From the NCBI RefSeq assembly GCF_008831155.1, contig NZ_WBKB01000011.1:1-64000 (forward strand): DNA of 64,000 nt, in the 5' to 3' direction. Positions 8,516-19,116 of this stretch are shown here, piece by piece (within the stretch, counting starts at the first letter, position 1; each line of letters opens with the position of its first letter). Under the pieces are notes generated by a model, which did not search any database, was not told where the DNA came from, and saw only the letters and a program-made list of their open reading frames with translations. A program made the translations under genes and the position numbers. The stretch comes from Gulosibacter chungangensis. GTDB lineage: Bacteria; Actinomycetota; Actinomycetes; Actinomycetales; Microbacteriaceae.

Positions 8516-9169
8516 ATGCCTACCGCTACTAAGACCTACAAGGGCCTGCTCGGCACCAAGCTGGGCATGACCCAGCAGTGGGACTCCGAGAACCGGATGA
8601 TCCCTGTCACCGTCATCCAGGTGAGCCCGAACGTTGTAACCCAGATTCTCAACACCGAGAAGAACGGCTACGAGGCAATCCAGATTGCCGCTGGCGCGAT
8701 CGACCCGCGCAAGGTGAACAAGCCCGCCGCCGGTCACTTCGCTGCCGCAGGTGTGACCCCGCGTCGCCACCTCACCGAGATCCGTACCGCTGACGCAGCG
8801 GACTACGAGCTCGGCCAGGAACTTACCGTCGAGATCTTCGAAGCCGGCCAGAAGGTCGACGTCGTTGGTACCTCGAAGGGTAAGGGTTTCGCGGGCACCA
8901 TGAAGCGCCACAACTTCAAGGGTGTTGGCGCATCGCACGGTCAGCACAAGAACCACCGTAAGCCCGGTTCGATCGGTGCTTCGGCTACCCCCAGCCGTGT
9001 CTTCAAGGGCACGCGCATGGCCGGCCGCATGGGCGCCGACCGCGTCACCGTGCAGAACCTCACGGTTCACGGTGTCGACGTTGAGCGCAACCTGCTCCTG
9101 GTCAAGGGTGCCGTTCCCGGCGCCAAGGGCCGCCTCGTATTCGTCCGTAACGCAGTGAAGGGGGCCTAG
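8516..9169 (+). CDS. rplC: 50S ribosomal protein L3
   Basis: 217 residues. The family segments [13 protein letters not shown] at the N-terminus, [12 protein letters not shown] and [12 protein letters not shown] are present. L3 is an early-assembling protein that reaches toward the peptidyl transferase centre. It follows rpsJ by eight bases with GAGG just before the start and is followed by rplD after four bases, the standard S10 order. Confidence 0.98.
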   Translation: MPTATKTYKGLLGTKLGMTQQWDSENRMIPVTVIQVSPNVVTQILNTEKNGYEAIQIAAGAIDPRKVNKPAAGHFAAAGVTPRRHLTEIRTADAADYELGQELTVEIFEAGQKVDVVGTSKGKGFAGTMKRHNFKGVGASHGQHKNHRKPGSIGASATPSRVFKGTRMAGRMGADRVTVQNLTVHGVDVERNLLLVKGAVPGAKGRLVFVRNAVKGA

Positions 9170-9173
9170 CCAA

Positions 9174-9824
9174 ATGGCTGCCAACACCATTGACGTCCTC
9201 GACGCAACCGGTAAGAAGGCCGGCACGGTTGAGCTTCCCGAGTCCATCTTCGGTCTCGAAGCAAACATCGCGCTGATCCACCAGGTTGTTGTCGCGCAGC
9301 AGGCTGCTGCACGCCAGGGCACCCACAAGACCAAGAACCGCGGCGAGCGCTCGGGCGCCGGCCGCAAGCCGTTCAAGCAGAAGGGCACGGGTAACGCCCG
9401 TCAGGGTTCGATCCGTATGCCGCAGCACCGCGGCGGTGGTATCGTGCACGGCCCGACGCCTCGCAACTACGCGCAGCGCACCCCCAAGAAGATGATCGCG
9501 GCCGCACTGCTGCAGACTCTCTCGGACCGCGCCCGCAACGGTCAGATCCACGTCTTCACCGAGCTCGTCTCGGGTGACGTTCCCTCGACCCGCAGCGCGA
9601 TCAACGCGTTCCGCACCGCAGCGCAGGGCAACAAGGTCCTCGTTGTCGTTGAGCAGGATGACCAGATCACCCGCAAGTCGGTCCGCAACGTCGAGTACGC
9701 CCACGTGCTCACCGCAGACCAGCTCAACGCATACGACGTGCTGAACGCTGACGACGTTGTATTCCTCAAGGAAGCCTTCGACGGTTTCGTTGACTCGAAG
9801 ACCAGCAAGGAGCAGAAGGCATGA
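9174..9824 (+). CDS. rplD: 50S ribosomal protein L4
   Basis: 216 residues. The extended loop rich in basic residues ([30 protein letters not shown]) lines the exit tunnel, and the family block [14 protein letters not shown] follows. In some bacteria L4 represses its own operon through the leader. The stop overlaps the rplW start (ATGA), so the two are coupled. Confidence 0.98.
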   Translation: MAANTIDVLDATGKKAGTVELPESIFGLEANIALIHQVVVAQQAAARQGTHKTKNRGERSGAGRKPFKQKGTGNARQGSIRMPQHRGGGIVHGPTPRNYAQRTPKKMIAAALLQTLSDRARNGQIHVFTELVSGDVPSTRSAINAFRTAAQGNKVLVVVEQDDQITRKSVRNVEYAHVLTADQLNAYDVLNADDVVFLKEAFDGFVDSKTSKEQKA

Positions 9825-10120
9825 GCGCCATCAACAAGGACCCGCGCGATGTCATCATCCGCCCGGTGATCTCGGAGAAGAGCTACGGCCTCATTGACCA
9901 GGGTCAGTACACCTTCGAGGTAGCTCCGGAAGCGAACAAGGTTGAGGTGAAGTTTGCTATCGAGCAGATCTTCAACGTCGACGTTGAGCGCGTAAACATC
10001 ATGAACCGACAGGGCAAGACTCGTCGTACCCGCTTCGGTACGGGCAAGCGCAAGGACACCAAGCGCGCCATCGTCACCCTGAAGTCCGGCACCATCGACA
10101 TCTTCTCGAACGTCGGCTAA
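9821..10120 (+). CDS. rplW: 50S ribosomal protein L23
   Basis: 99 residues, normal size. [15 protein letters not shown] is the family signature near the N-terminus, and the basic [21 protein letters not shown] loop contacts 23S rRNA. L23 sits at the tunnel exit, where trigger factor and SRP dock. It overlaps rplD by four bases. Confidence 0.98.
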   Translation: MSAINKDPRDVIIRPVISEKSYGLIDQGQYTFEVAPEANKVEVKFAIEQIFNVDVERVNIMNRQGKTRRTRFGTGKRKDTKRAIVTLKSGTIDIFSNVG

Positions 10121-10140
10121 CCGGAGGACTGAGATAAAAA

Positions 10141-10980
10141 ATGGCGATTCGCAAATTTAAGCCCACGACCCCTGGTCGCCGCGCCGGTTCGGTTTCGGAA
10201 TTCACCGAGATCACCCGCACGACCCCGGAGAAGTCGCTGCTGAAGCCGCTTCCCAAGACCGGTGGTCGCAACAATCAGGGACGCATCACCACCCGCCACA
10301 TCGGTGGTGGCCACAAGCGTCAGTACCGTGTAATCGACTTCCGCCGTAACGACAAGGACGGCGTGAACGCGAAGGTTGCACACATCGAGTACGACCCCAA
10401 CCGCACCGCACGCATTGCGCTGCTCCACTTCGTGGACGGCACCAAGCGTTACATCATCGCTCCGAACAAGCTCAAGCAGGGCGACATCGTTGAGTCGGGT
10501 CCCGAGGCTGACATCAAGCCCGGTAACAACCTGCCGCTGCGCAACATCCCCACGGGTACCGTTGTGCACGCTGTCGAGCTCCGCCCCGGTGGCGGCGCCA
10601 AGATGGCCCGTTCGGCTGGTGCCTCGGTTCGTCTCGTTGCTAAGGACGGCCCCTACGCGCAGCTTCGTCTGCCCTCGGGTGAAGTTCGCAACGTGGATGC
10701 ACGCTGCCGCGCAACCGTAGGTGAAGTTGGTAACGCCGAACAGGCAAACATTGACCTCGGTAAGGCCGGCCGCAAGCGCTGGTTGGGTGTTCGCCCGACC
10801 GTCCGCGGTGTCGTGATGAACCCGGTCGACCACCCGCACGGTGGTGGTGAAGGCCGCACTTCCGGTGGTCGTCACCCTGTCAGCCCATGGGGTCAGAAGG
10901 AAGGCCGCACTCGCAAGCCGAACCTCGAGTCTGACAAGTACATCGTCCGCCGCCGTCCGACCGGCAAGAAGAAGCGCTAG
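10141..10980 (+). CDS. rplB: 50S ribosomal protein L2
   Basis: 279 residues. The highly conserved C-terminal [16 protein letters not shown] motif, with the His important for peptidyl transferase function, is intact, as are [15 protein letters not shown] and the basic GKKKR end. It follows rplW by 20 bases with a GGAGG site. Confidence 0.98.
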   Translation: MAIRKFKPTTPGRRAGSVSEFTEITRTTPEKSLLKPLPKTGGRNNQGRITTRHIGGGHKRQYRVIDFRRNDKDGVNAKVAHIEYDPNRTARIALLHFVDGTKRYIIAPNKLKQGDIVESGPEADIKPGNNLPLRNIPTGTVVHAVELRPGGGAKMARSAGASVRLVAKDGPYAQLRLPSGEVRNVDARCRATVGEVGNAEQANIDLGKAGRKRWLGVRPTVRGVVMNPVDHPHGGGEGRTSGGRHPVSPWGQKEGRTRKPNLESDKYIVRRRPTGKKKR

Positions 10981-10998
10981 TAGTAGGAGTTCAAGAAG

Positions 10999-11280
10999 AT
11001 GCCTCGCAGTCTTAAGAAGGGCCCCTTCGTAGACGAGCACCTGCTACAGAAGGTGCTCAAGCAGAACGAAGCTGGTTCGAACAACGTCATCAAGACCTGG
11101 TCACGCCGCTCGATGATCGTGCCCGACATGCTCGGTCACACGATCGCCGTGCACGACGGTCGTAAGCACATCCCGGTATTCGTTACCGAGTCGATGATTG
11201 GCCACAAGCTCGGCGAATTTGCGCCGACCCGCACCTTCCGCGGTCACGAGAAGGACGACAAGAAGGGTCGCCGCCGCTAA
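10999..11280 (+). CDS. rpsS: 30S ribosomal protein S19
   Basis: 93 residues. [36 protein letters not shown] and [13 protein letters not shown] are the family blocks. S19 works with S13 in the 30S head. It lies in the usual place between rplB and rplV, with TAGGAG upstream. Confidence 0.98.
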   Translation: MPRSLKKGPFVDEHLLQKVLKQNEAGSNNVIKTWSRRSMIVPDMLGHTIAVHDGRKHIPVFVTESMIGHKLGEFAPTRTFRGHEKDDKKGRRR

Positions 11281-11304
11281 CGCGGGGGCAAGAAGGAGGA
11301 AATT

Positions 11305-11688
11305 ATGGTGGAGTCGATCGCCCGCGCGCGACACATCCGCGTTACCCCTCAGAAGGCTCGCCGCGTCGTCGACCTGATCCGCGGTAAGCAGGCGCTGGAA
11401 GCGCTAGCCATTCTGAAGTTCGCACCGCAGGGTGCCTCGGAGCCTGTTTACAAGGCTGTTGCCTCGGCAATCGCAAACGCGCGCGTCAAGGCAGACAACA
11501 ACAACGAGTACCTCGACGAGCGCGACCTGTACATCAGCACCGTGTTTGTTGACGAGGGAGCCACGCTGAAGCGTTTCCGTCCCCGCGCCCAGGGCCGCGC
11601 AGGACGCATCAACAAGCGCACCAGCCACATCACCGTAGTCGTGTCGACCCCTGAGGTAGACAACGCAGAGCAGGAGGCGGCGAACTAA
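11305..11688 (+). CDS. rplV: 50S ribosomal protein L22
   Basis: 127 residues. [20 protein letters not shown] opens the globular part, and the tunnel-facing beta hairpin ([21 protein letters not shown]) is intact. AGGAGG lies a few bases before the ATG. The stop shares a base with the start of rpsC. Confidence 0.97.
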   Translation: MVESIARARHIRVTPQKARRVVDLIRGKQALEALAILKFAPQGASEPVYKAVASAIANARVKADNNNEYLDERDLYISTVFVDEGATLKRFRPRAQGRAGRINKRTSHITVVVSTPEVDNAEQEAAN

Positions 11689-12437
11689 TGGGCCAGAAAA
11701 TCAATCCGTACGGCTTCCGCCTCGGCATCACCACCGACCACCGGTCGCGCTGGTACGCAGACTCGACTAAGCCCGGTCAGCGTTACGCCGACTACGTGAA
11801 GGAAGACGTCCAGATCCGCAACTACCTGACCGAGTCGCTTGACCGCGCAGGTATCGCGTACATCGAAATCGAGCGCACCCGCGACCGCGTCCGCGTTGAC
11901 ATTCACACCGCCCGTCCGGGCATCGTGATCGGTCGCCGCGGTGCTGAAGCTGAGCGCATCCGCGCCGAGCTCGAGAAGCTCACCGGCAAGCAGATCCAGC
12001 TGAACATCCTCGAGGTGAAGAACCCCGACCAGGAAGCTCAGCTCGTCGCTCAGGGCATCGCCGAGCAGCTCGCCGCACGTGTGGCCTTCCGCCGCGCAAT
12101 GCGCAAGGGCCTCCAGGGTGCACAGCGCGCCGGAGCCAAGGGTATTCGTATCCAGGTTTCGGGTCGTCTCGGTGGCGCAGAAATGAGCCGCTCGGAGTTC
12201 TACCGCGAGGGCCGCGTGCCCCTGCACACCCTCCGTGCCAACATCGACTACGGCTTCTATGAGGCCAAGACCACCTACGGTCGCATCGGTGTCAAGGTAT
12301 GGATCTACAAGGGTGACCTGACCAACAAGGAGCTTGCTCGCGAGCAGGCCAATCAGAAGTCGTCGCGCGATCACCGTGGCGACCGTCCGCGCCGCAACCG
12401 TCGTAACGAGCAGGTTGCCGCGGGAGCGGAGGGCTAA
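11688..12437 (+). CDS. rpsC: 30S ribosomal protein S3
   Basis: 249 residues. [14 protein letters not shown] starts the protein, a KH RNA-binding domain with [15 protein letters not shown] lies near residues 80-95, and the C-terminal domain has [10 protein letters not shown]. The C-terminus is extended by a basic, disordered tail. S3 lines the mRNA entry site with helicase activity. It overlaps rplV by one base. Confidence 0.98.
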   Translation: MGQKINPYGFRLGITTDHRSRWYADSTKPGQRYADYVKEDVQIRNYLTESLDRAGIAYIEIERTRDRVRVDIHTARPGIVIGRRGAEAERIRAELEKLTGKQIQLNILEVKNPDQEAQLVAQGIAEQLAARVAFRRAMRKGLQGAQRAGAKGIRIQVSGRLGGAEMSRSEFYREGRVPLHTLRANIDYGFYEAKTTYGRIGVKVWIYKGDLTNKELAREQANQKSSRDHRGDRPRRNRRNEQVAAGAEG

Positions 12438-12439
12438 GA

Positions 12440-12856
12440 ATGCTGATTCCACGTCGAGTAAAGCACCGTAAGCAGCACCACCCGGGTCGTTCCGGCCAGG
12501 CTACCGGTGGCACCAAGGTGTCGTTCGGTGAGTTCGGCATCCAGGCACTGACCCCGGCTTACCTGACCAACCGTCAGATCGAAGCCGCACGTATTGCCAT
12601 GACCCGTCACATCAAGCGTGGTGGAAAGGTCTGGATCAACGTGTTCCCGGACCGTCCGATCACCAAGAAGCCTGCCGAAGTCCGCATGGGTTCCGGTAAG
12701 GGTTCGCCGGAGTGGTGGGTTGCCAACGTCAAGCCGGGCCGCGTCCTCTTCGAGGTCGGTGGCGTTGATGAAGAACTGGCACGTGAAGCACTCACCCGTG
12801 CAATTCACAAGCTGCCGCTCAAGGCACGCATCATTACCCGTGAGGAAGGCGAGTAA
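12440..12856 (+). CDS. rplP: 50S ribosomal protein L16
   Basis: 138 residues, family-typical. [17 protein letters not shown], the [24 protein letters not shown] block and the [13 protein letters not shown] motif are all intact. L16 helps position the A-site tRNA and completes the 50S subunit late in assembly. Confidence 0.98.
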   Translation: MLIPRRVKHRKQHHPGRSGQATGGTKVSFGEFGIQALTPAYLTNRQIEAARIAMTRHIKRGGKVWINVFPDRPITKKPAEVRMGSGKGSPEWWVANVKPGRVLFEVGGVDEELAREALTRAIHKLPLKARIITREEGE

Positions 12857-12859
12857 GAC

Positions 12860-13165
12860 ATGGCGATTGGATCGAAAGAGCTCGCCATTAACGAGCTCGA
12901 CACTTTTGAGAACGGCCGTCTTGTAGACGAGCTGAAGAAGGCCAAGGAAGAGCTGTTCAACCTGCGCTTCCAGGCCGCTACCGGCCAGGCTGAAGAACGC
13001 GGTCGCATCCGCGCCGTCAAGCGCGACATCGCTCGCATCTACACGGTTCTCCGTGAGCGCGAGCTCGGCATCCGGGCAACTCCGACGCCGGCTGAGAAGC
13101 CCGCGAAGAAGTCCGAGGCTGCGCCGAAGGCTGAGGCCGCCGAGACGATCGAGGAGACCAAGTAA
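12860..13165 (+). CDS. rpmC: 50S ribosomal protein L29 with C-terminal tail
   Basis: 101 residues. The first 70 or so form the normal two-helix L29 ([37 protein letters not shown]). The remainder is a low-complexity Ala/Lys/Glu/Pro tail ([19 protein letters not shown]), absent from the classic 63-residue form but seen in actinobacterial relatives. The stop overlaps the rpsQ start by one base. Confidence 0.96.
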   Translation: MAIGSKELAINELDTFENGRLVDELKKAKEELFNLRFQAATGQAEERGRIRAVKRDIARIYTVLRERELGIRATPTPAEKPAKKSEAAPKAEAAETIEETK

Positions 13166-13470
13166 TGGCTGAGACCAACACCAACTCGGCTGCAGCCGAG
13201 GTCAGCGGCGAGAAGCTTCAGCGCAACTACCGCAAGACCCGCCGTGGCTACGTCACCAGCGACAAGATGGACAAGACCATCGTCGTCCTGGTTGAGGACC
13301 GCGTGAAGCACCCCCTCTATGGCAAGGTGATTCGCCGCTCCACCAAGATCAAGGTGCACGACGAGAACAACACCGCCGGTATCGGCGACCTCGTACGCAT
13401 CGCCGAGACCCGTCCCCTGAGCGCCACCAAGCGCTGGCGTCTGGTCGAGATCCTCGAGAAGGCGAAGTAG
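13165..13470 (+). CDS. rpsQ: 30S ribosomal protein S17
   Basis: 101 residues with a short N-terminal extension before the OB-fold core. [19 protein letters not shown] and [20 protein letters not shown] are the family blocks. It binds 16S rRNA early in assembly. 43 bases separate it from rplN. Confidence 0.97.
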   Translation: MAETNTNSAAAEVSGEKLQRNYRKTRRGYVTSDKMDKTIVVLVEDRVKHPLYGKVIRRSTKIKVHDENNTAGIGDLVRIAETRPLSATKRWRLVEILEKAK

Positions 13471-13513
13471 GCCCTAGGCCACTTCGCTGGAATACAGCCA
13501 AGGAGACTGACAC

Positions 13514-13882
13514 ATGATTCAGCAAGAATCCCGACTCCGCGTCGCTGACAACAGCGGCGCCAAGGAGTTGCTCACCATCCGCGTGCTCGGAGGATCAGGC
13601 CGTCGTTACGCCGGCGTTGGTGACACCATCGTCGCAACCGTGAAGGATGCGATCCCCGGTGGCAACGTGAAGAAGGGTGACGTCGTAAAGGCAGTTATCG
13701 TTCGCACGAAGAAGCCGACCCGTCGCGTTGACGGTTCGTACATCAAGTTCGACGAGAACGCAGCCGTCATTCTGAAGACTGACGGCGAACCCCGCGGTAC
13801 CCGCATCTTCGGCCCCGTGGGCCGTGAGCTGCGCGAGAAGCGGTTCATGAAGATCATTTCGCTTGCTCCGGAGGTGCTTTAA
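13514..13882 (+). CDS. rplN: 50S ribosomal protein L14
   Basis: 122 residues exactly as in most bacteria. [34 protein letters not shown] and [25 protein letters not shown] are diagnostic. It is the first gene of the spc part, with AAGGAGA before the start. L14 contacts 16S rRNA at an intersubunit bridge and is the docking point of the silencing factor RsfS. Confidence 0.98.
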   Translation: MIQQESRLRVADNSGAKELLTIRVLGGSGRRYAGVGDTIVATVKDAIPGGNVKKGDVVKAVIVRTKKPTRRVDGSYIKFDENAAVILKTDGEPRGTRIFGPVGRELREKRFMKIISLAPEVL

Positions 13883-13885
13883 ACC

Positions 13886-14302
13886 ATGGCGAAGATTCGC
13901 AAGGACGACCTCGTTGAGGTTATCTCCGGTGGCGACAAGGGCAAGCAGGGCAAGGTCCTGGAAGTCCTCGTAGCGCAGGAGCGCGTGATCGTCGAAGGCG
14001 TCAACTACGTCACCAAGCACGTACGCGAAGGCCAGACCCAGCGCGGCACCAAGACCGGTGGACGAGAGACCGTTGAGGCTCCCATCCACGTGTCCAACGT
14101 TGCCCTCGTGAACCCCGAGACCGGCCGCGGTAGCCGCACCGGTATCGAGGTTTCGGAAGAGACGAAGGACGGCGCCACCAAGACCGTTCGTACCCGCGTC
14201 TTCAAGGACTCGCGTCGCGCTGCTAAGCCGGCCGAAAAGCCTGCCAAGAAGACCACGAAGAAGGCAGCCCCTAAGAAGGCCGCAGCAAAGGACAGCGAGT
14301 AG
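13886..14302 (+). CDS. rplX: 50S ribosomal protein L24 with basic tail
   Basis: 138 residues. An N-terminal KOW motif (KDDLVEVISGGDKGKQGKV) and VEGVNYVTKH identify L24, an assembly initiator for the large subunit. The last 30 or so residues ([22 protein letters not shown]) are a Lys/Ala tail beyond the 104-residue E. coli form. It lies three bases after rplN. Confidence 0.96.
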   Translation: MAKIRKDDLVEVISGGDKGKQGKVLEVLVAQERVIVEGVNYVTKHVREGQTQRGTKTGGRETVEAPIHVSNVALVNPETGRGSRTGIEVSEETKDGATKTVRTRVFKDSRRAAKPAEKPAKKTTKKAAPKKAAAKDSE

Positions 14303-14305
14303 CGC

Positions 14306-14890
14306 ATGACTGAAAATGCCACGGGAGCTGGCAAAATCCAGCCCCGACTCAAGGTGAAGTACCGCGAGGAACTCAAGGCTCAGCTGCAGGAGCAGCTCGG
14401 CGTTAAGAACATCCACCAGGTTCCGACTCTCGAAAAGATCGTCGTGAACATGGGTGTTGGCCGGGCCGCGCAGGATGGCAAGCTGATCGACGGTGCGGTC
14501 AACGACCTCACCCTCATCACCGGCCAGAAGCCGAAGATCACCAAAGCACGCAAGTCGATCGCGCAGTTCAAGCTTCGTGAGGGCCAGCCCATTGGTGCTC
14601 ACGTCACGCTTCGCGGCGACCGCATGTGGGAGTTCCTCGACCGCCTGCTCTCGCTCGCACTGCCCCGTATCCGCGACTTCCGCGGTCTTTCGGACAAGCA
14701 GTTCGACGGTCAGGGTAACTACACCTTTGGTCTTACCGAGCAGGTTATGTTCCACGAAATTGATCCGGACAAGATCGACCGCCCGCGCGGTATGGACATC
14801 ACCGTGGTAACGACCGCACAGGACGACGAAACCGGACGTGCACTGCTAACTGCACTCGGATTCCCCTACCACGCTGGGCTATCGAAGTAG
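14306..14890 (+). CDS. rplE: 50S ribosomal protein L5
   Basis: 194 residues. [39 protein letters not shown] and RIRDFRGL are the family blocks. L5 binds 5S rRNA with L18. The gene normally placed next, rpsN (S14), is not present; a GC-rich hairpin follows instead. Confidence 0.98.
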   Translation: MTENATGAGKIQPRLKVKYREELKAQLQEQLGVKNIHQVPTLEKIVVNMGVGRAAQDGKLIDGAVNDLTLITGQKPKITKARKSIAQFKLREGQPIGAHVTLRGDRMWEFLDRLLSLALPRIRDFRGLSDKQFDGQGNYTFGLTEQVMFHEIDPDKIDRPRGMDITVVTTAQDDETGRALLTALGFPYHAGLSK

Positions 14891-14904
14891 TAAGATAGCT
14901 CGTT

Positions 14905-14930
14905 GGCCCGCCCACATCCGTGGGCGGGCC
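14905..14930 (+). terminator. hairpin inside the spc operon
   Basis: GGCCCGCCCAC and its complement form an 11-bp stem with a four-base loop (ATCC), followed by TTACACC rather than a T-run. It lies where rpsN is expected. It may weaken or process the transcript between rplE and rpsH rather than end it. Confidence 0.5.
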
Positions 14931-14994
14931 TTACACCTAAGGTCGGCGCCCCGTGTACGGGACGTCGAAACCAGGCGAAAGGAAATATCGCGTC

Positions 14995-15393
14995 ATGACT
15001 ATGACCGACCCCGTCGCAGATATGCTTACGCGTCTGCGCAACGCGAGCAAGGCGCACCACGACACCGTGGCACTGCCGAGCTCGAAGCTCAAGAAGAGCA
15101 TTGCTGACATCCTCAAGCGCGAGGGTTACATCGCCGACTGGAACGCAGAGTCCGCTCGCGTCGGTGAGACCCTGAACATCGCACTGAAGTTCGGTCAGGA
15201 CCGCCGCCCCGCACTGTCGGGCATCAAGCGCGTCTCGAAGCCGGGCCTTCGCGTGTACGCGAAGTCGACGGAACTGCCCACCGTTCTCGGTGGCCTCGGC
15301 ATCGCAATCCTGTCCACTTCCTCGGGCGTCCTCACGGACCGCGAGGCAGATGCGAAGGGCGTAGGTGGGGAAGTCCTCGCCTACGTATGGTGA
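14995..15393 (+). CDS. rpsH: 30S ribosomal protein S8
   Basis: 132 residues from the ATG that follows GAAAGGAA by a normal spacing. An in-frame ATG at 14953 would add a non-homologous leader. [32 protein letters not shown] and [14 protein letters not shown] are the S8 blocks. S8 organises the 16S central domain and represses spc operons in some bacteria. Confidence 0.97.
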   Translation: MTMTDPVADMLTRLRNASKAHHDTVALPSSKLKKSIADILKREGYIADWNAESARVGETLNIALKFGQDRRPALSGIKRVSKPGLRVYAKSTELPTVLGGLGIAILSTSSGVLTDREADAKGVGGEVLAYVW

Positions 15394-15399
15394 TACATA

Positions 15400-15936
15400 A
15401 TGTCGCGTATTGGTCGTCTCCCCATCCAGATTCCCGCCGGCGTCGAGGTCAAGATCGACGGCGCTGACGTCGCAGTCAAGGGCCCGAAGGGTGAGCTCTC
15501 GCTCACCATCGCATCCCCCATCGAGGCTTCCGTTGAAGACGGTCAGGTGCTGGTCACCCGCCCGAACGACGAGCGTGACTCGCGTTCGCTGCACGGCCTG
15601 ACCCGTACCCTCATCTTCAACAACATTGTTGGTGTAACCGAGGGCTACAAGAAGTCGCTCGAGGTCGTCGGTACCGGTTACCGCGTCCAGGCCAAGGGCA
15701 CCTCGCTCGAGTTCGCACTCGGCTTCTCGCACCCGGTCAGCTTCGACGCTCCCGAAGGCATCACCTTCGCCGTCGAGGGCCAGAACAAGATCACGGTCAG
15801 CGGTATCAACAAGCAGCAGGTCGGCGAGACCGCTGCGAACATCCGCAAGATCCGTCCGCCCGAGCCCTACAAGGGCAAGGGTATCCGTTACGAAGGCGAG
15901 CACGTTCGTCGCAAGGCCGGAAAGGCTGGTAAGTAA
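15400..15936 (+). CDS. rplF: 50S ribosomal protein L6
   Basis: 178 residues with the two repeated L6 domains. [17 protein letters not shown] starts it and [22 protein letters not shown] is the conserved C-terminus. It is located near the sarcin-ricin loop. The ribosome site is weak (GTGATAC), so translation may be coupled to rpsH. Confidence 0.98.
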   Translation: MSRIGRLPIQIPAGVEVKIDGADVAVKGPKGELSLTIASPIEASVEDGQVLVTRPNDERDSRSLHGLTRTLIFNNIVGVTEGYKKSLEVVGTGYRVQAKGTSLEFALGFSHPVSFDAPEGITFAVEGQNKITVSGINKQQVGETAANIRKIRPPEPYKGKGIRYEGEHVRRKAGKAGK

Positions 15937-15938
15937 GC

Positions 15939-16298
15939 ATGTCTCACACGAGCAAGCAAGCAGCCCGTGGCCGTCGCCACGCACGGTTGCGCAAGAAGAT
16001 CACCGGAAGCGCGCTGCGCCCGCGTCTGGTTGTTACCCGATCGGCGCGTCACGTATTCGTCCAGCTCATCGACGACGTTCAGGGGCACACCCTCGCATCG
16101 GCTTCGACCATGGAAGCAGACCTGCGTGCGTTCGACGGTGACAAGACCGCAAAGGCACGTCGCGTTGGTGAAATCCTCGGCGAGCGCGCCAAGCAGGCCG
16201 GTGTTGAGGCAGCAGTCTTCGACCGCGGCGGTAACAAGTACGCCGGTCGCGTTGCGGCCATCGCTGATGGAGCACGAGAGGCAGGACTGAGCCTGTGA
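15939..16298 (+). CDS. rplR: 50S ribosomal protein L18
   Basis: 119 residues. The basic N-terminus ([15 protein letters not shown]) precedes [20 protein letters not shown] and the terminal [23 protein letters not shown]. It binds 5S rRNA. The stop overlaps the rpsE start by four bases (GTGA). Confidence 0.98.
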   Translation: MSHTSKQAARGRRHARLRKKITGSALRPRLVVTRSARHVFVQLIDDVQGHTLASASTMEADLRAFDGDKTAKARRVGEILGERAKQAGVEAAVFDRGGNKYAGRVAAIADGAREAGLSL

Positions 16299-17023
16299 GC
16301 GAAAACATCGAAAACAACGTCCCCGACAACATTGCCGACAAGCCGGTTGAGACCGCAGCTTCGAGCGAGTCAAACACCCGCGAAGGCGACGACCGTCGTC
16401 AGCGCCGCGGTGGCAACCGTGACCGCCAGCAGGACGGCCGTGGCCGTGGCCGCGGCGGTCGCGACAACGCAGCTGAGAAGAACGAGTTCCTCGAGCGCGT
16501 AGTCACCATCAACCGCGTGTCCAAGGTCGTCAAGGGTGGTCGTCGCTTCAGCTTCACCGCACTCGTCGTCGTTGGTGACGGTAAGGGCCTCGTCGGTGTT
16601 GGTTACGGCAAGGCACGCGAAGTTCCCCTGGCAATCGCCAAGGGTGTTGAGGAAGCGAAGAAGAACTTCTTCCGCGTTCCCCGCGTACTGAACACCATCC
16701 CGCACCCCGTCCAGGGTGAGTCGGCTGCTGGCGTGGTTCTGCTTCGCCCGGCCGCGCAGGGTACCGGTGTTATCGCCGGTGGTCCGGTCCGCGCCGTACT
16801 CGAGTGCGCCGGTATCCACGACGTACTGAGCAAGTCGCTCGGTTCCTCGAACACCATCAACATCGTTCACGCGACTGTGACTGCACTCAAGATGCTCGAA
16901 GAGCCCGCTGCAGTTGCCGCTCGTCGTGGTCTCGACATCGAGCACGTTGTCCCGGAGCGCATCCTGCGCGACCAGGCCCGCGCCCGCGAAGAGGCTGCCA
17001 AGGCTGCAAAGGTTGGTAACTAA
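16295..17023 (+). CDS. rpsE: 30S ribosomal protein S5 with long N-terminus
   Basis: 242 residues against about 166 in E. coli. The first 65 or so are a disordered Arg/Gly/Asp-rich extension ([22 protein letters not shown]), after which the double-stranded RNA-binding fold begins at [39 protein letters not shown] and [12 protein letters not shown] are the core blocks. The start is GTG, overlapping rplR. S5 contributes to decoding fidelity and mRNA unwinding. Confidence 0.97.
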   Translation: MSENIENNVPDNIADKPVETAASSESNTREGDDRRQRRGGNRDRQQDGRGRGRGGRDNAAEKNEFLERVVTINRVSKVVKGGRRFSFTALVVVGDGKGLVGVGYGKAREVPLAIAKGVEEAKKNFFRVPRVLNTIPHPVQGESAAGVVLLRPAAQGTGVIAGGPVRAVLECAGIHDVLSKSLGSSNTINIVHATVTALKMLEEPAAVAARRGLDIEHVVPERILRDQARAREEAAKAAKVGN

Positions 17024-17211
17024 TGGCTAAGTCGCTCAAGGTAACGCAGATTAAGTCGGTTATCAGCGAGAAGCAGAACCAGCGCGACACCCTCCGCTCG
17101 CTCGGTCTCAAGCGCATCGGCCAGTCGGTCGTGCGCGAGGACTCGCAGCAGCTCCAGGGTTACCTGCGTGCGGTTGCTCACCTCGTCAAGGTTGAGGAGA
17201 TCAACGAATAA
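17023..17211 (+). CDS. rpmD: 50S ribosomal protein L30
   Basis: 62 residues. [20 protein letters not shown] and [16 protein letters not shown] are the L30 signature. The start overlaps the rpsE stop and the stop overlaps the rplO start, one base each. Confidence 0.97.
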   Translation: MAKSLKVTQIKSVISEKQNQRDTLRSLGLKRIGQSVVREDSQQLQGYLRAVAHLVKVEEINE

Positions 17212-17681
17212 TGGCTAACAACGAAAACGCTAACGAGCAGGAGCAGAGTGCACTGAAGCTGCACGACCTCCGTCCGGCTCCCGGCGCAAAGAAGTCGCGC
17301 ATCCGTAAGGGTCGCGGTGAAGCATCCAAGGGTAAGACCGCTGGTCGCGGTACCAAGGGAACGCGCGCACGGACCACTGTGCCCCTCGGCTTCGAGGGTG
17401 GCCAGATGCCGCAGCACATGCGTACCCCGAAGCTGCGCGGGTTCAAGAACCCGTTCCGCAAGGAGTACCAGGTCGTAAACCTTTACACGCTCGCTGAGCT
17501 TTACCCGGAGGGCGGCGACGTCACGGTTGAAGATTTGGTGAACAAAGGTGCCGTTCGCAAGAACGAGCTCGTAAAGGTGCTCGGCACCGGCGAGATTACG
17601 GTTAAGCTGAACATTGCGGTTGACAAGGTCTCGAGCTCGGCAGAGCAGAAGATCGTTGCCGCAGGCGGCTCCGTCAAGTAA
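17211..17681 (+). CDS. rplO: 50S ribosomal protein L15
   Basis: 156 residues. [36 protein letters not shown] and the GFEGGQMP motif identify it. L15 is a late assembly protein of the 50S core. A terminator-like hairpin follows and separates it from secY. Confidence 0.97.
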   Translation: MANNENANEQEQSALKLHDLRPAPGAKKSRIRKGRGEASKGKTAGRGTKGTRARTTVPLGFEGGQMPQHMRTPKLRGFKNPFRKEYQVVNLYTLAELYPEGGDVTVEDLVNKGAVRKNELVKVLGTGEITVKLNIAVDKVSSSAEQKIVAAGGSVK

Positions 17682-17687
17682 ATTCCC

Positions 17688-17726
17688 AAATGCGGGGTCG
17701 GCTGCGTCCGACCCCGCATTTGTTAC
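17688..17726 (+). terminator. hairpin between rplO and secY
   Basis: AAATGCGGGGTCGG and its exact complement form a 14-bp stem with a six-base loop, then GTTACG. The T-run is weak, so it may lower rather than stop transcription into secY-adk. Confidence 0.65.
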
Positions 17727-17754
17727 GTCACTAACGCGAAAGCAGGATGCAAGC

Positions 17755-19116
17755 GTGTTCAGCGCCATTTCCCGGGTGTTTAAGACTCCCGACCTTCGTC
17801 GGAAGATTCTTTTCACCCTCGCCATGCTCGCGATCTACCGTCTCGGTACCGCGATCCCGGCCCCGTTCGTGAACTACTCCAACGTGCAGCAATGCATCGC
17901 GGGTAGCGGCGCCGACGGGCAAGCAAGCCTCTTCAACATGCTCAACATGTTCTCGGGGGGTGCGCTCACGCAGCTGTCAATCTTTGCGCTCGGCATCATG
18001 CCGTACATCACCGCATCGATCATCGTGCAGCTGCTTCGCGTAGTGATTCCACACTTTGAGGCCCTCCACAAGGAAGGCCAGTCGGGCCAGGCAACGCTCA
18101 CGCAGTACACGCGTTACCTCACCATCGGCCTGGCCGTTCTGCAGTCGACCACGCTGCTCACGGTGGCTCGCACCGGTGCCCTCTACGGCACCACCGGTAA
18201 CGCCGCCTGCCAGAACGTGCTCAACTTCGTCACCGAGACCACGGGCCTCGACGTCACCACGAACGTGGTGCGGATGCTCATGATGGTCACGGCGCTGACG
18301 GCCGGAACCGCTGTGATCATGTGGTTCGGTGAGCTCATCACCGAGCGCGGCATCGGTAACGGTATGTCGCTGCTCATCTTCACCTCGATTGCCGCCATGT
18401 TCCCGACGGGCATGTGGTCGCTGATTTCGGGTGCCGGTGGTGTCTTCACCTTCGTGGTGATCATCCTGCTCGCCTTTGGCGTGCTGGTAGCGGTGGTCTT
18501 CGTCGAGCAGTCACAGCGCCGCATCCCGGTGCAGTATGCCCGCCGAATGATCGGCCGACGTACCTACGGTGGCCAGTCCACCTACATCCCAATCAAGGTC
18601 AACCAGGCCGGAGTGATCCCGGTCATCTTCTCCTCATCGCTGCTGATGATCCCGTCCTTGATCGCCCAGTTCAACCAGCCCGCGGCAGGGGAGTCGCCCG
18701 CCGAATGGGTTGTGTGGATTCAGAACAACCTGATGACCGGCGACAGCTGGATCTACATGGTCGTCTACTTCCTGCTCACGATCGCCTTCGCGTACTTCTA
18801 CGTGTACATCGCGTTCAACCCGGATGAGGTCGCCGAGAACATGCGCAAGCAGGGCGGTTTCGTCCCGGGCATCCGCGCGGGGCAGCCCACGGCCGACTAC
18901 CTCAGCTACGTGCTGAACCGCATCACCTTCCCCGGTTCGATCTACCTCGGCATCATCGCGCTGCTGCCATTGATCGCACTATCCACGGTCGGTGCCAACC
19001 AGAACTTCCCGTTCGGTGGGGCATCCATTCTTATCCTCGTTGGTGTCGGGCTTGAGACCGTCAAGCAGATCGACGCCCAGCTCCAGCAACGCAACTACGA
19101 AGGACTGCTTCGATGA
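17755..19116 (+). CDS. secY: preprotein translocase subunit SecY
   Basis: 453 residues with ten predicted membrane helices. This is the channel of the Sec translocon, with SecE and SecG. The start is the GTG before FSAISRVFKTPDLRRKILFTL, with AAAGCAGGA upstream; in-frame codons before it run through the terminator stem. The plug region, FGELITERGIGNGMSLLIF and the cytosolic loop QRRIPVQYARRMIGRRTYGG are family landmarks. It overlaps adk by four bases. Confidence 0.97.
   Translation: MFSAISRVFKTPDLRRKILFTLAMLAIYRLGTAIPAPFVNYSNVQQCIAGSGADGQASLFNMLNMFSGGALTQLSIFALGIMPYITASIIVQLLRVVIPHFEALHKEGQSGQATLTQYTRYLTIGLAVLQSTTLLTVARTGALYGTTGNAACQNVLNFVTETTGLDVTTNVVRMLMMVTALTAGTAVIMWFGELITERGIGNGMSLLIFTSIAAMFPTGMWSLISGAGGVFTFVVIILLAFGVLVAVVFVEQSQRRIPVQYARRMIGRRTYGGQSTYIPIKVNQAGVIPVIFSSSLLMIPSLIAQFNQPAAGESPAEWVVWIQNNLMTGDSWIYMVVYFLLTIAFAYFYVYIAFNPDEVAENMRKQGGFVPGIRAGQPTADYLSYVLNRITFPGSIYLGIIALLPLIALSTVGANQNFPFGGASILILVGVGLETVKQIDAQLQQRNYEGLLR

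Noticed and set aside
8504-9388. Long minus-strand reading frames opposite ribosomal genes (also 10117-11040, 13595-14755, 14866-15984)
   Set aside because: They are mirror images of strongly coding, GC-rich plus-strand genes, have no ribosome sites and read as low-complexity Leu/Val/Arg sequence.
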